Shown here one piece after another: positions 1 through 11,500 of a stretch of 64,000 bases of DNA. The stretch comes from Apostichopus japonicus. Lineage: Eukaryota > Echinodermata > Holothuroidea > Aspidochirotida > Stichopodidae. Position numbers and translations under genes: made by a program. The DNA lies in NCBI RefSeq assembly GCF_037975245.1, contig NC_092583.1:6691764-6755763 (forward strand), given 5' to 3'. The notes under the pieces are model-generated. The model searched no databases. It saw only the letters and a program-made list of their open reading frames with translations, and had not been told where the DNA came from. Each line of letters begins with the position of its first letter. Positions within the stretch are counted from its first letter, which is position 1.

Positions 1-66
1 ATCATTTCCCTTCTATAAGAAAAATATGATATAATGGAACATTACTTTTACAAAAGGTTTTTTTTT

Positions 67-87
67 GGGGGGTGGGGGGTGGGGTGT
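67..87 (+). repeat. G-run tract, possible G-quadruplex
   Basis: Two runs of six G and one of four G are separated by single T residues, directly after a T8 run. The six-G runs can each supply two triplets, so the tract meets the usual pattern for a four-run G-quadruplex. No gene is adjacent, so a function is not implied. Confidence 0.45.
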
Positions 88-769
88 GTTTGTCAATTAT
101 TTCTTTTTCGACTCACCTCGTCAGAAGTGATAATGATGAATAAGGGTGTATATAGTCCTGTGTGATAACCATCAACAGTATTTTCCCTTCCTATACTAAA
201 TTGTACTGCATATAATAGGTCTCTGATCTCAACGGTGTACAAATTCCGTCTTTTGATACCTACATATATATAACGCTGGCAGACATGACCGTTTACATGA
301 AGGAAGAAAATATTCCGTACCGAAAGTTGAAAAAAACAAAACGCATCTCAAAATCTTGTTCCTAACTTTAGACATGGTTGTGTGAATGTAAATTATACTA
401 ATAATAATTAATTTTAAAAATTGTATTTAAAATGTATTAAAAAAAAAATCAAAATGAAATGATCAAAATAGGTGGTACATGTGATGTTGTTAGGCGCAGA
501 AGACCGGGGGCTGGGGCTGCAGCCCCCCCCACCAAAACTTTTTGTGAAAATTCGGGTAATATGCTGAAAATTTTTCGGGACACGTACAGAAAGAAAAATA
601 ATTCGCAATGTGTTTTTCAATGATTAAACTAATATTTTTCTTATCATTATCATGTAACGACTTTCCCAATAATTATAACCAATATGGAAGAGTTATAACA
701 CGGAAAATGATTGTATGTTATCGACATATAATGCAATAACTGATGCATGCCTTTATGATATGTACATTA

Positions 770-862
770 ACAGGTGGAATGCGCGCGGAGCGTGCGAAAA
801 ATTTTGGTCATATTTTTCGGGCAAGTCGTTACAGCCCCCCCCCCCCCTTCCACACCCTTAAT
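770..862 (+). repeat. fragment of G/C-run dispersed repeat
   Basis: A GCGCGCGGAGCGTGCG motif followed by AAAAATTTT and then a run of about fourteen C. The same motif order recurs near 6,060-6,250 (reversed), 41,270-41,440 and 41,609-41,790. Confidence 0.5.
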
Positions 863-2459
863 CAAACTGGGCTCCTACGCCTATGTTTGTCATGGTTGGT
901 TTTCTTATTAAAAATGACTTTCCTAATATATATATTCGTTGTTGTTTCACCCTTGGAATTTGATACATTTGGAATAATTACATATAGTTGTCAGTCAGTG
1001 CGTTAACTAGAATTTCTTAACTGAAAGTTCCGTCAAAATGTTAGGATCTTTAAGTCAAGATTATTTAGTTACTGTAAAGCTATTTTCAAACAAACTGATC
1101 AATTGCTAAGTTGATATATTATGATATTAACAATTTGCATCAACAATGACAAATTCATTTGAATCTAGTAAGTGAGCAAGTTTGCTGCAAAATGAAAAGA
1201 AATGATTTTATATCAAATGTGATGAAAATGATAAATTGATCATTCAATCAAATCTCGTGAAATCAATTTTGTAGTAACACACTGACGGTTCGCAGCAAAA
1301 TGATGAATAAGCAGCACAAATTTCAGAAAGAAAAATTAGCATTTTGACAGCACCGTTACGTATCCACACTACGCAATTTCTTCGTAAGATTTGCTTTCCT
1401 CCGTATTATAAGCTGACTTGTTATTTCTAAATTCGCTGACTAATACATTATTTCATAAAAGGGGCTTTCTTTGGGTCTGTAACATTTAAATCATGCATTC
1501 AAGTATTTCAAGTTGACTTTATAATTTGAACAACGATTGGAATTTTGTCGTGTACCTCTCGAATATGACTTTTTTCCCTCAAAATATTAAGCTTCAGTGT
1601 AAACAATTTTCGGTGTAACCGGTGAAAATTAATGATAAAATGTTAAGAATTCGTATGCCCACGTTACTTGTGTGCACTACCATTACAGTATCGTTACTTG
1701 TTTCTATGGTTACTTACCTGCGTTCAGCCGTTTCTACAGACTCTTCTGAACTATCGATCGGTATGGTTGTTTTCGCGTCAACTGTGTTGGTAGCTAACTT
1801 AGCCAGAGTATCGACTGTGTCATAACTAAATGATACAAAAAAAGTATGTACATAAAAATAGGAATTAGTAAAGAGTTGCTCAATTTCATCGAGTTATGGA
1901 ACTGAGTACAGAAACTGAAGTCACATATCCATTATAAAAACTGACGTCATTGTAATTATACTTATCAGCATTAATATATATATTTTTTTAAGTTTTTTTT
2001 TTAGTTTTTAATTTCTTGAATCCTCCCCTCTTGTGTGTTTTCTATACAAATGCTATCTTCTCTATTGAATGATCGGCTTAATCGCACTAAATGAAGAAAA
2101 ATCATTATTATATCAATTCATAATAGTTTAAATGATACGCGAATTAGATGAAACGTACCGGTACATGTACAATAGCTGACAATAAAATACCATTTGAAAA
2201 ATATTTGTCTTACAAACATCAAATAACATGTCCATGCATAGAACAGAGCAAACACGATTTGTTTTTGGTTTGTTGTTTCTTCGAAATGTTTGTCTCGAAA
2301 CTATGACTCAATATCTTGATATCTTCAATTTTATCTTTACTTTTAACAAACAGAAAGGTCGAAATTAAATATTTGGAGTTTTCATTTACGACCGTACGTC
2401 ATACATAAGCTTTCTTGAAAACATATCATATCATTATACTATAAATTCAACCCCAGGAA

Positions 2460-2763
2460 CCAGGGGCGTAGCCATCTTGTGGGGTGGGGACAAAGTCAAA
2501 TTTCAGGCACATAGCGGTGGTTCGCCGTCCTGGGGAGGGGTAAAAGGGAAGGGGTCGCCCTCCACTTTTTGAAAATTTATGTTTTTCGAAAAGGGCTTAG
2601 ATGCAAAATGGTTCCATTTTTTTTAAAACTTCATTTGTGTACTAAAATTTTCCTGTTTTGGTGCAAAAAATTTACTAATTGTTGGGGGAATAAAACGAAA
2701 AAATAATGTGCGCACCTGCACGGTCGTAAACCATCCAGCTATATCATATATTGAAAGAAAAAT
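2460..2763 (+). repeat. dispersed repeat beginning CAGGGGCGTAGCCA
   Basis: The stretch opens with a GGGGCGTAGCCA motif and G-rich runs and continues as AT-rich sequence. The same style of start occurs at 40,256 (CAGTGGCGTAGCCA) and 41,609 (CAGTGGCGGAGC). hAT transposon ends often begin CAGTGG or CAGGG, but I could not define a second end here, so this is a fragment of uncertain class. Confidence 0.35.
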
Positions 2764-2860
2764 ATTATAATAAAAATAATAATTTATTCTTATATAGCGC
2801 TTTACATCAAAAGAATGATCTCAAAGCACTTCACAGAATCGCATAATCGTTTAAAAAAAT
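2764..2860 (-). repeat. SINE-like repeat 3' end (TATATAGCGCTTTACA type)
   Basis: An ATAATAAT-type tail borders TTATATAGCGCTTTACATC and then TCTCAAAGCACTTCACA. From general knowledge, elements ending AAGCGCTATATAA(n)AATAAT are widespread short repeats in marine invertebrates, which puts the tail on the minus strand here. I cannot define the 5' end, so the extent is approximate. Confidence 0.45.
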
Positions 2861-3599
2861 ATTACAGCTTAAAAATATTACAGGCTAAACATATTGCATC
2901 CTAAGAATTACAGAAATAAATAACTTAACAATAATTAATATTCAGGATATTAAAGACGAAAGCAATAAAATATGTCAGCATACAATAAAACCAAAATACT
3001 AAACTATTACAGCCGAAAATTAGCAACAATAAAGGAAAAACAGAGAGAACCATTTGGTTTAGCTTTCTTTCTTTTTTTTTCATTTTGTTTTATTAATCTT
3101 ATATTCATGGGCGTCATACCACTCTGAAGTCGCTTCAAAGTTTGAGACAGACTTGGCATCGATTTGAACACTTGGGATGTGACACAAAACCACATGTTAA
3201 CTAGAATTCAAAATGCATTGAGGTTTCTATGACTTCATTGCACTAGACGTCTGCAAGTTTCATAACGGAGCCTGGTCACAACGAAATTAAATCCAACCTG
3301 AAATACGACGGAAAACGTCCAATAGCATCGCTGTACGTACACACAGTACACCTATTTGCACGCAAAGTAAGACTTCCGAGCGGCACGTTGAAGCCTGTGC
3401 AAATGTGTTCGAGTTTTCAGTTTTGAGTTTTAGATTCTAGATTCTACGGATGCCCATAAGCATATTCCCAATTGCCAACAGCCTCCTATTCGGATGAGGC
3501 GTAACGCACATGTTATTGGATAGGCTGGTAGGTGGGAGATACTTTAGCTTATCAAAGAGGTTTTTACATTTTACATTTTGTTTGTTTAAACAAAAGTTT
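2861..3599. other. intergenic, nothing recognised
   Basis: AT-rich non-coding sequence with no recognisable coding motif, RNA gene or tandem array on either strand. Confidence 0.5.
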
Positions 3600-3960
3600 T
3601 ACATTTGGCGTCTGGTGACTCCAAACGACCTTTGACTTTAATAAAAATCAATATACATCTTGTACTGAACGTGTCACAACCACATACTAAATATGAAATT
3701 CTCTTCTTGGGATATCGTGTTTTTAAGGTTTTCACAATTTAACCCATAGTGACCCCAAATGACCTTTGACCTTCACAAAAACTATAGGCTTCCTAAACTG
3801 GTGCTTCTACTCACGATAAATGATATTGGACCAAGCTTCTCTTCTTGAGTGTTTACAAGAGAGGCGTCACACACATACACACCCACGCACACACATCCGC
3901 CAGCATGACTGCATAGGTACGATTATCATCGAAAGCAAAACTGGCCTCTGCAAAGAATCG
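3600..3960 (-). repeat. reversed copy of the 145-bp AGGTCA repeat
   Basis: Two tandem units in inverse orientation relative to the intron arrays. Each contains a reverse-complement block close to TGACCCCAAATGACCTTTGACC, a TCTTCTTGGGATATCGTGTTT block (the reverse of AACACGATATCTCAAGAAG) and a block resembling CTTGTACT. They are diverged copies of the repeat arrayed at 13.88-15.04 kb, so the family is not confined to the large gene. Confidence 0.6.
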
Positions 3961-4098
3961 TTACGGTGGTTAACACGTGTCCTTTCAAATGCGATTCTGC
4001 TAACCTTTCGTATGCAGTTGTTTGTAAGAAATATCCGAACCAATCTTACCCGAATGGTAATGTAACTATGTCGCTTTCATGTAACGTTCTTATGCAGT

Positions 4099-5160
4099 CA
4101 GTGGCATCGTGCCCATTGGGGCCCGGGCGAATATTTTTTAACCCAAACTGAACTGATACTGAAACTATTTCCTCGATTCTGATTGGTTCTCAGCGAGCAC
4201 GTGATATACTTTAGTTTTCAACATGGATCCTCCATAATCTGTCGATATCAGTATGATCAACACGATCAAATTTAAGATATTCACATTAGCAACTTTTGGA
4301 AGGTATATATGAACGAAAGTATATAGTGAATCATCTTTCCCCAACTACTGCGCCCATTATAGGCAGTCCCCGATCGTTGTTTACTCGCTTGACTCCGCTC
4401 TACACAGCACATACATGTAATGTAGCCTATTGTACTGTGTATAGTATACAACACAATAAAACACAGTGCATTTGTAATTGTATACAGGTAGCCGATGTAC
4501 ATATGTACGAGGTGTTTGTGTACATTCGGGGTTGCGATATTTTTAGTTTTATAATCATTAATTCAAAATGTACTCAGTCAATGAATCAAGATAGGCCTAG
4601 TCGAATATGCAGTGGCAGTGGCCATGAAGACGCGCGAGCGAGTGTGTCAGCCATTGAGTGTACCGTCAAACATGGCATTTGACGATATGTTTGTGTCTTT
4701 TGACTTGTTAACTAGTTGTATATAGCCTTATTACCTATACGTACGGAAACACATATGTTTACCGGCACCATTATAGAAGTTCCTGTACATGGTATGGTGA
4801 CCTAGTAGGCCTGCATTAACCTTATATACGTATTCGTATTAGTTCGAGATCTCAAGTTCACTAATATAGGCACTACCGCCCTTACAGTAGCTCTTGATAA
4901 CTGGAAGCCTCACATTGTATCTACATGTAGTCACACTTAGGCCTACATATCTTAATTTAGCCTGTATAAGGCCTACGAACTTATTTTTGACATGATGCGG
5001 CCCACGAGGATTAGGATGATCAACACTAACAGTGTCACATACATTCATTGATAAACGCAGACTACCATTCCGGTTTTGATCAGCCAATCAGAATCGAGGA
5101 AATAATTTCAGTGTCAGTTCAGTTTGGGAAAAAAATATTCGCGGCCCGGGGGCACAGCCC
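4099..5160. mobile_element. 1.06-kb element with about 75-bp inverted terminal repeats
   Basis: The left end (4,099-4,187) begins CAGTGGCATCGTGCCC, then GGGCCCGGGCGAATATT, CCCAAACTGAACTGA and CCTCGATTCTGATTGG. The right end (5,084-5,160) is its inverted copy: CCAATCAGAATCGAGGAA, TCAGTTCAGTTTGGGAA, ATATTCGCGGCCCGGG. Small differences show the copy is not brand new. The interior has no transposase-like frame, so a non-autonomous DNA transposon or foldback element is likely. I could not identify a clear target-site duplication. Confidence 0.65.
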
Positions 5161-6059
5161 CCCCCCCCCTCCAAATTTTGTCAAAGGTGTCATAAAATGT
5201 TGTCATAATTAAAAAAAAAAAGTGTTTTCGAAATCGAAAAGTAGACTAAATAGTCAATTGCTCTTTGATGGTCATGGCGGATTTTCCACACACCTCAAAG
5301 ACGCGCGGAAGCGTGCAAGCAGACTGCCATTGACTCATTTTGGAACCTAACTCAGCGACGTACGTTGAATGAGAACAGTGTCAGCAACTGATTTTCTTGT
5401 AGGGCCTACGAGAAATGGGGCTTCTGTTGACTGCTTGGTCAATGGTTGTTAATTGCTGATATTCAGTCAATCGACACAGTTTAATAATTACTGGTTACTG
5501 GTAGTCCCAGAGTAAGTGCAACCCGTTACCTTTGCCAAAGTCAGTCAATTTTCCATGAAAAAAAATGGCAATTTTTTTAATTGTTTTCTATGCCAGTAAC
5601 AAAGTTCAGAAAGTTAAGATAAATGTAGTGAACAGAGATTATGGGACTCCACGTGAACTTCTTCCTAAGTAATGCAATAAGTTCGCTAAAAGGTCCACCA
5701 GGATAAATTTTCCTCATGATCTGATAGGTAGTTTCGAAAAAAAGGAATAATAATATTCATTTTAAATACAGTCACAAATTAACCTAAAAAATAATCACTT
5801 CGTTATCGCACGTTTTACCTTTGGTACTTTCGCTTTTTCTGCCCATGTTTTCAAACGGCATAGCTTTTTCTTCACCCAGTCACCACTTCTCACGGGCATG
5901 GGCGGCAATCATGGATCAGCCAACAACAAAAATGTTTCGATTTCTTAAATTTTGGGCGCTTGTGGGAGACGAGGAATTGGTAAACTGGAGAATTAATGGC
6001 GATCACTTCCTTCGAGAATATTTCCCAAAATAAAAAATTGCTGGAAATTGTTATCAATT
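5161..6059. other. intergenic, nothing recognised
   Basis: After a C-run at the edge of the preceding element the sequence is ordinary AT-rich DNA. A 70-codon frame around 5,821-6,033 has no family resemblance and no splice context. Confidence 0.5.
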
Positions 6060-6250
6060 GCAGGGGTGTTGCTTACTGCCATAAGGCACGGGAAGTGCCG
6101 TTTCCTGCAATCTGGGGGGGGGGGGGGGGTCTGCCAGACTAAAAATGTTCTTGTACGCTGCGCGCCAACCTGTGGTGGCGCTCCGCTTAGATAGTTATCA
6201 CCATGCTCACGGGCCTCCCTAAAAGTTATTTTCGCACGCCGCCCCTGTAT
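6060..6250 (-). repeat. G-run/hairpin dispersed repeat, reversed copy
   Basis: Contains a G16-type run next to GCAATCT, and a GCGCGCCAACCTGTGGTGGCGC hairpin block read in reverse, followed by TCCGCTTAGATAG. The copies at 41.3 and 41.6 kb carry the same parts in the opposite orientation. Confidence 0.6.
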
Positions 6251-6314
6251 GCAGTTTAACTACATACATAATGCACATATTTATAATTATTGCTTATCAT
6301 AACTGTATACACAC

Positions 6315-6323
6315 ACACACATA

Positions 6324-6400
<77 letters not shown>
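6315..6400. repeat. (TA)n microsatellite
   Basis: A short (CA)n run followed by about 35 uninterrupted TA dinucleotides. It directly abuts the SINE-like sequence at 6,401-6,540 and may be its expanded tail. Confidence 0.95.
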
Positions 6401-6402
<2 letters not shown>

Positions 6403-6540
6403 GAAATCGTGATGAGTTGGGAAATCAAAAACAGTGAAAAAACTTCCAGCCTCCACCGGGAATCGAAACGGGAAACCCCTACCTATATAGACACATGATG
6501 TGGAAACTTCGTTGTGAGCTTTCCATAAACGGTGCCATGT
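6401..6540 (-). mobile_element. tRNA-derived SINE-like sequence, tentative
   Basis: The minus strand reads GTTTCGATTCCCGG, one mismatch from the Pol III B box (GGTTCGANTCC). Upstream is an AGCTCACAACG stretch that loosely resembles an A box. The (TA)n tract lies at the 3' side. A second copy was not found in the window, so the assignment is weak. Confidence 0.3.
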
Positions 6541-7899
6541 GTATAGGGCATTGTGTTAAACATGCTGCATTGGAACAGCAGTGTGTAGGCAATACACTTG
6601 TAGCCCTATAGGCTAAGTATCATCAGCAGTACCCGACTATTCAAATATTTACTTTAAGTGAGAACAATAACGATCTTTTAACACAAAACAAGAATACAAT
6701 ATCAAATTCTTGGTGACGTACATGGACTGTTTGGCTTGAAGTGTTAGATTAAACAACCAGCTCGAGCTGAATTGAAACTACCTTTAGTAGTTGGTTAGTC
6801 AAAGGTGCTAGATTATGTCAGTATTGTCTAGGAACTTTTGAAGTTAAGTATTAAAGCAATAGACTTCATATAAATTTAAGGTTTCTCCTAAACACCGGTA
6901 TACTCTGAACAGGGCTTACTATGTTAATTTTATTTAGAGGCCGGAATTGTGTTTCATTGGGAATGGAAATTAAGGCTGACCCATTTAAGAACGTAGCTCA
7001 TACAGGAAGCTCAGCATCCTTCACATCCATGTGCACTGACAAACACGATGAACCGAATGAACATATTTTCATCCACCCTAGTTACTCCTGTCTGAATCCC
7101 TCAACCACACTCCCTCCCCCACCAGTCCAATATACTCTGATATGAAACACTTCATTTCCTTATTTTGTCAGGTTTCTATATTGAATCGTAACTGAAAAAT
7201 CGTAGAGTTTTCAATATTCCTCTACTATAGAGAAGACTATAGGACCGTTTACCACACAAATCGGCCGCAACTAAATGAAAGACGCTACAACTGTACTCGC
7301 TACTTCCAGACTTATTTTAGACTGGTTAGAGAGACAAATAATAGTGGCCCACTTACTCAATGTTAGAGTTAGATTGAGGGAGAGGGAGGGGGATATCTCA
7401 GGTTACGTGATTATCTCGATGGTCTGTAGACTGTATAGGGTCTGTAGCGATTTTACGACACACTCCCCGCCCTCTCCTTTCCTTTCAGTATTGGAAATCC
7501 CATGTATTGATTAAGTAAGTCATAACATTCAAAATAACACTCAAATAGCCTCAGTAAAACAAAAATGGAAATATCACCGAACTGCTTTAAGTTCAATATT
7601 GACTTAAACATCACGCGATATGGTTTATATCTAAGAGGTCAAGGTTAGTGGGCGTATTTTTTTTTTTTTTTTTGGATTCATTTTTTTTTTATTCATTTGC
7701 TAGATACCAGTTCATATCAAGCCTGTCCTCCTCTTTCACTATAGCATTCAACTCTCTTTCGTGCTCCACATTTCAGCGATTATTATCTAATATTTAGTTG
7801 AGTATTTGTTTTATTCTCTGATCAAAGTCATAGTATTTCATTGTCTTTTGAAGTGATCTCAAAGGGCATTCTGTGTGAAATCTGTGTTATCACTTAACG
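6541..7899. other. intergenic, nothing recognised
   Basis: AT-rich sequence with a T-run near 7,659-7,690. No coding motif seen. Confidence 0.5.
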
Positions 7900-8032
7900 T
7901 TTGTTGACGTGGCAGTGACTCAACGTAAAAAACAAACCGAATTATATCAAGAACAAGTTTATATTCAAGACTATTCAAGAAGAATAAAAACTGTACCTCA
8001 CCTATGCCTGACCATCACAGACGTCTGTCATT
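7900..8032 (+). other. possible 5' non-coding exon of the DED/ZU5 gene
   Basis: A consensus donor (GTAAGT) begins at 8,033, and a pyrimidine-rich acceptor (ending CACAG at 8,521) lies about 490 bp downstream, just before the start-codon exon. This would make a leader exon ending at 8,032. The 5' edge is arbitrary because no transcription start element was identified. Confidence 0.3.
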
Positions 8033-8521
8033 GTAAGTAACATTTTTATGAATTTTTATGAACAGCATTCCATTGTAGGGAAGAATAGCTTAATTGAACA
8101 ACATGCTTGTACGGGATATTCAAGTTGAATAAAAAATATAGAAAAATGTAAAGAAAATTTCAACTTTTGACCATCGTATATACATGAATTTATCATTTTC
8201 TCGAAATTTTACCTATTTTCTCACGATTTCGTCGTCTTTTTCGCAATTCACCATGAAATAAATTAAACTTTGATGTTAAATTCCTGATTGATCGTAGAAA
8301 TTGTAATTTTAGAATCGGGGATGACCAAAACCATTATTTCATTCATCATATTAAATTCAAGGTTGCTTGTTAAACATTAGAAGAAGGCCACAGGATTCAC
8401 CCTACAGAAGTTTTCTTTCCGTTCTAATGATTTCTGTGGTTATTGCGATATTCTTCTATCAGAATATTCTTTAGAAAGTCATATTTGTTTCTTAATTTGT
8501 TTCTTCTTATTCTATGCACAG

Positions 8522-8599
8522 ATCAGGACTCCAGCTGCTTTAATATATTCTCGTAGAACTAATTAAGCACATATCAAAAATGGCCAGCAAAGTAACCTC
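8522..8599 (+). CDS. exon 1: acceptor, short leader and start codon (coding 8580-8599)
   Basis: After a pyrimidine-rich acceptor ending at 8,521 comes a 58-nt leader, then ATGGCCAGC at 8,580. A occupies -3 and G occupies +4, a strong animal initiation context. The coding part is MASKVT plus two bases, then GTAAGT. The two leftover bases join the single A at 10,855 to make a serine codon and enter the propeller exon in frame. This phase match is the main support for such a short first coding exon. Confidence 0.65.
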
Positions 8600-11500
8600 G
8601 TAAGTATTATATTTTATATATTTTTTATTATTTTTTATAAATGATCCCAATGTATTTCCAGTATATAAGAAAAGTATTTTTCTTTACTTTACATTCACCT
8701 TTGCACAAGCAATGTGTATGCCGAAAATCTTTCATAAACAGATAAAAGACGTTCTCCAAATAACTCCTGAATGTGGGAAAGAGTTCAGTATCGAAGGGGG
8801 GGGGGGGTGGCATACAATTCCAAAGGGTAGTAGGACATCACGGTGTCGATTCTTTGGGGGAGGTAAAGCACAAAGCCATCTAAAATCACCGATAAAATGG
8901 ATCCTCTCTGCATTCTGCGCCACGAATGCCACGAATGCCATTATTTTAATACGACAACGATACAGCACCTTTCGATTGATTACTTTATGTATTAGTAAAG
9001 GAGCACTTCCTGTTTACACTTTTCCTAAATGTCTCCACAAAATGACTTATTTTAATACCAAAATGAAAAAGTCCGGCTATTGTCCAAAATGGGTACATCT
9101 TCTATGAAACAGAGCATTTCTTAACGTCTTTGTTACAAAACAGGAGGAACGTTGCCCCTCGTATCCTAGGCATCGGGTCAATCGCCCCTGGATTTAACAC
9201 AAAAGGTTTATGTCAAAGCTTAGCCTGGTAGACATAGAGGATGACTTTACTTTAGGTGCATAATTAAAGTCGATATGTTGTAGACCTTTAAAACACATAT
9301 GTTATCAGCCCATGTTGGATGTCCCTTTATACAAACGAGGTTCATCCCTTTGAAAGTACTGGACCGTACTTAGACTTATACAAAGTTCAGTTTCTCGGAT
9401 ATAACACAAAACTCACCGTGTAAGACGTTTATGGCCTCAAATGCCATGTTAAGATACATTGCAAATGTTCGATATCATCCAATGGTGCTTTATGTAGATA
9501 AAAGTATATGTTATGGTGGATTTGTTAGAATTTTTAAACAATGGATTAACAATAGATTTAGGATTGCACTGAGGCGCTCACGTCATCGATCCCTTATAAC
9601 TGATCATTCCAAAGTGTTGACATATTTTGAAGGTAAATATTTTGGAAACCTGTGTAGCTATAGAAACATAATCACTAGAAGTGAAACTTGTCCTTTGTTT
9701 TTTGGGACTATAATACGTCAAAAAACTCAAGACTAAAATTCTGTCTGAAGCCCCCCCGTGAAAACTTTAGACCAAGTTGGCTCCCTTTAATAGCGCCATC
9801 AATCATCATTAGCGGTGCCGTTTGACTTTTTTAGCTTTTTGGAATAGCGCCATCATTTACATCTTGTGACCGAGTGTCACTTTCTTTCAGTTTTTGGCGT
9901 TGAATGCGCATGAATTTATGTATGTGGTTAACACACAGGAAGAGTTGAATCAGAACGTTACACCAGTACATGCGTATGATAACGATGAATATTGAAGATA
10001 AATACATCGTGTTCGTGCAAACTAAATAAAGACTATGCAATTTCATCAATTTTACTGAAACTGCCTATTAACAAGGCCTATAGTCGATGTTGTTATATAT
10101 GTAAGACAAATTTGTGAAAGGAATATTTCATAAACACACAGTAATTAATTTCAAATGTTTGTCTATTAATCTCTGATACTTTAATAGGAAAGTATTTTAT
10201 TCGGTCGATTTTCCAATTTCTAGCACTTTTTACTCTGCTCGCCATATATACATGCATGCGGTCGACACGTTTTTCTTTACGTTTATGCGGCAGAGGGTTC
10301 TTAAGGGGAATATGCTATACTTGCTAGAAGTATTCGAAAAGTACTTTTCTGCAGGTCTCTACTCTCCAAATTGTTCTCAAACAGTTTTAAGGAATACACA
10401 AGATGACTAAATGTCCCAGTGAGGACAATTTTTTCGAAGGTCGTAATAAAATCAGTTTTAAAAATTTTGACCAAAGGTGACCATATTTGTGTATCTATCA
10501 TTTTTGGGGCCAATGCAGCATAACTTGAAGTCATGGATCTGCAGGGCCAGTATCCTAATTATTAGGCCTTTGAACGTCTCATTTCTTATATCTTCGAGAT
10601 TACCATGCCGATCAATTTGATGTGTACATTTCGTGCTATTGTGGGTCACGACTTTGTAGTTCCATGTATAAATCAACAGCTTTGAAATAAATAAGTGCCG
10701 TTTGTAAGACCTAGGCTATATAGCTATTTCGCAGGTTGAGAGCTGTTCATCAATATTCCTTCGATCTAAAAATCAACTCTAAATTCTTCGTTACCACGGA
10801 TACAACCTTCCAACCCTGACCTAACTTTTCACTTTTTGCCTTCCACACACACAGAGTGCATACAACGATACCGCGATTCACTGTACAAGATGGTGGTTTC
10901 GAGGTGTCGGCGATGGACGTGCTAGATACAGGCCGTTTGGCTGTCGCTGGATACAATAAGAAGACAAACTGCAGCTTTATTGATCTGTTTATGTTACAAT
11001 TTGATCCTGATTCTCAAGAAAAACCGTTATTATTGACGTCAGAGCCTTACTATTCTGAGGAATTTTTCGAGTTTGGTTCAGAATGGCGGTCTGTTTGTTT
11101 CCTGGATGATCGTCTGTTTTTAACGTGTTGTAAAAATACGATAACATTGTACGATAGTAGCAATGGCGGTCTGGTCAAGCAAGGGAAGTTTAACGGTACA
11201 GCCTGGTGTATGACAACCAGAGATGGGTTAGTCTATGTCGGTTTAGGATCCAATGAGGTGATTGTCTTAGATGCAAGAAAATGGAGAATAAAGAAGACAA
11301 TCACCTTAAAAGGATTAAGAGGTAGAGAATGGCCCGGGGATATAACAGTTAGTAATAATAAACTGTTTATCTGTACAGACTTTAGGAGAGCTTTAGTGTG
11401 TAATAGTGAGGGAGAAATAGAACAGGAATATACAAACACACAGTACAGATATGCATGTAGTATAACAGTCAGTGAAGAGAAAGGATTAATATTTATATTA

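Larger units (their letters stand above)
1..2459. other. intergenic, no supportable gene
   Basis: I see no coding region here: the open frames are short, carry no recognisable motif and show no splice pattern. The stretch is AT-rich. It holds a G-run tract near 67-87 and two C-run repeat fragments, near 505-545 and 780-860. The fragments belong to a G/C-run repeat family found elsewhere in the window: a run of C or G beside an AAAATTTT-like stretch and a GCGGAGCGTGCGAAAAATTTT-like motif. Confidence 0.6.

Noticed and set aside
4296-4682. 128-codon frame inside the 1.06-kb inverted-end element
   Set aside because: No transposase motif, unusual composition, overlapped by an open frame on the other strand.
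8712-9107. 131-codon plus-strand frame
   Set aside because: It runs through a poly-G tract inside intron 1 and shows no family pattern.
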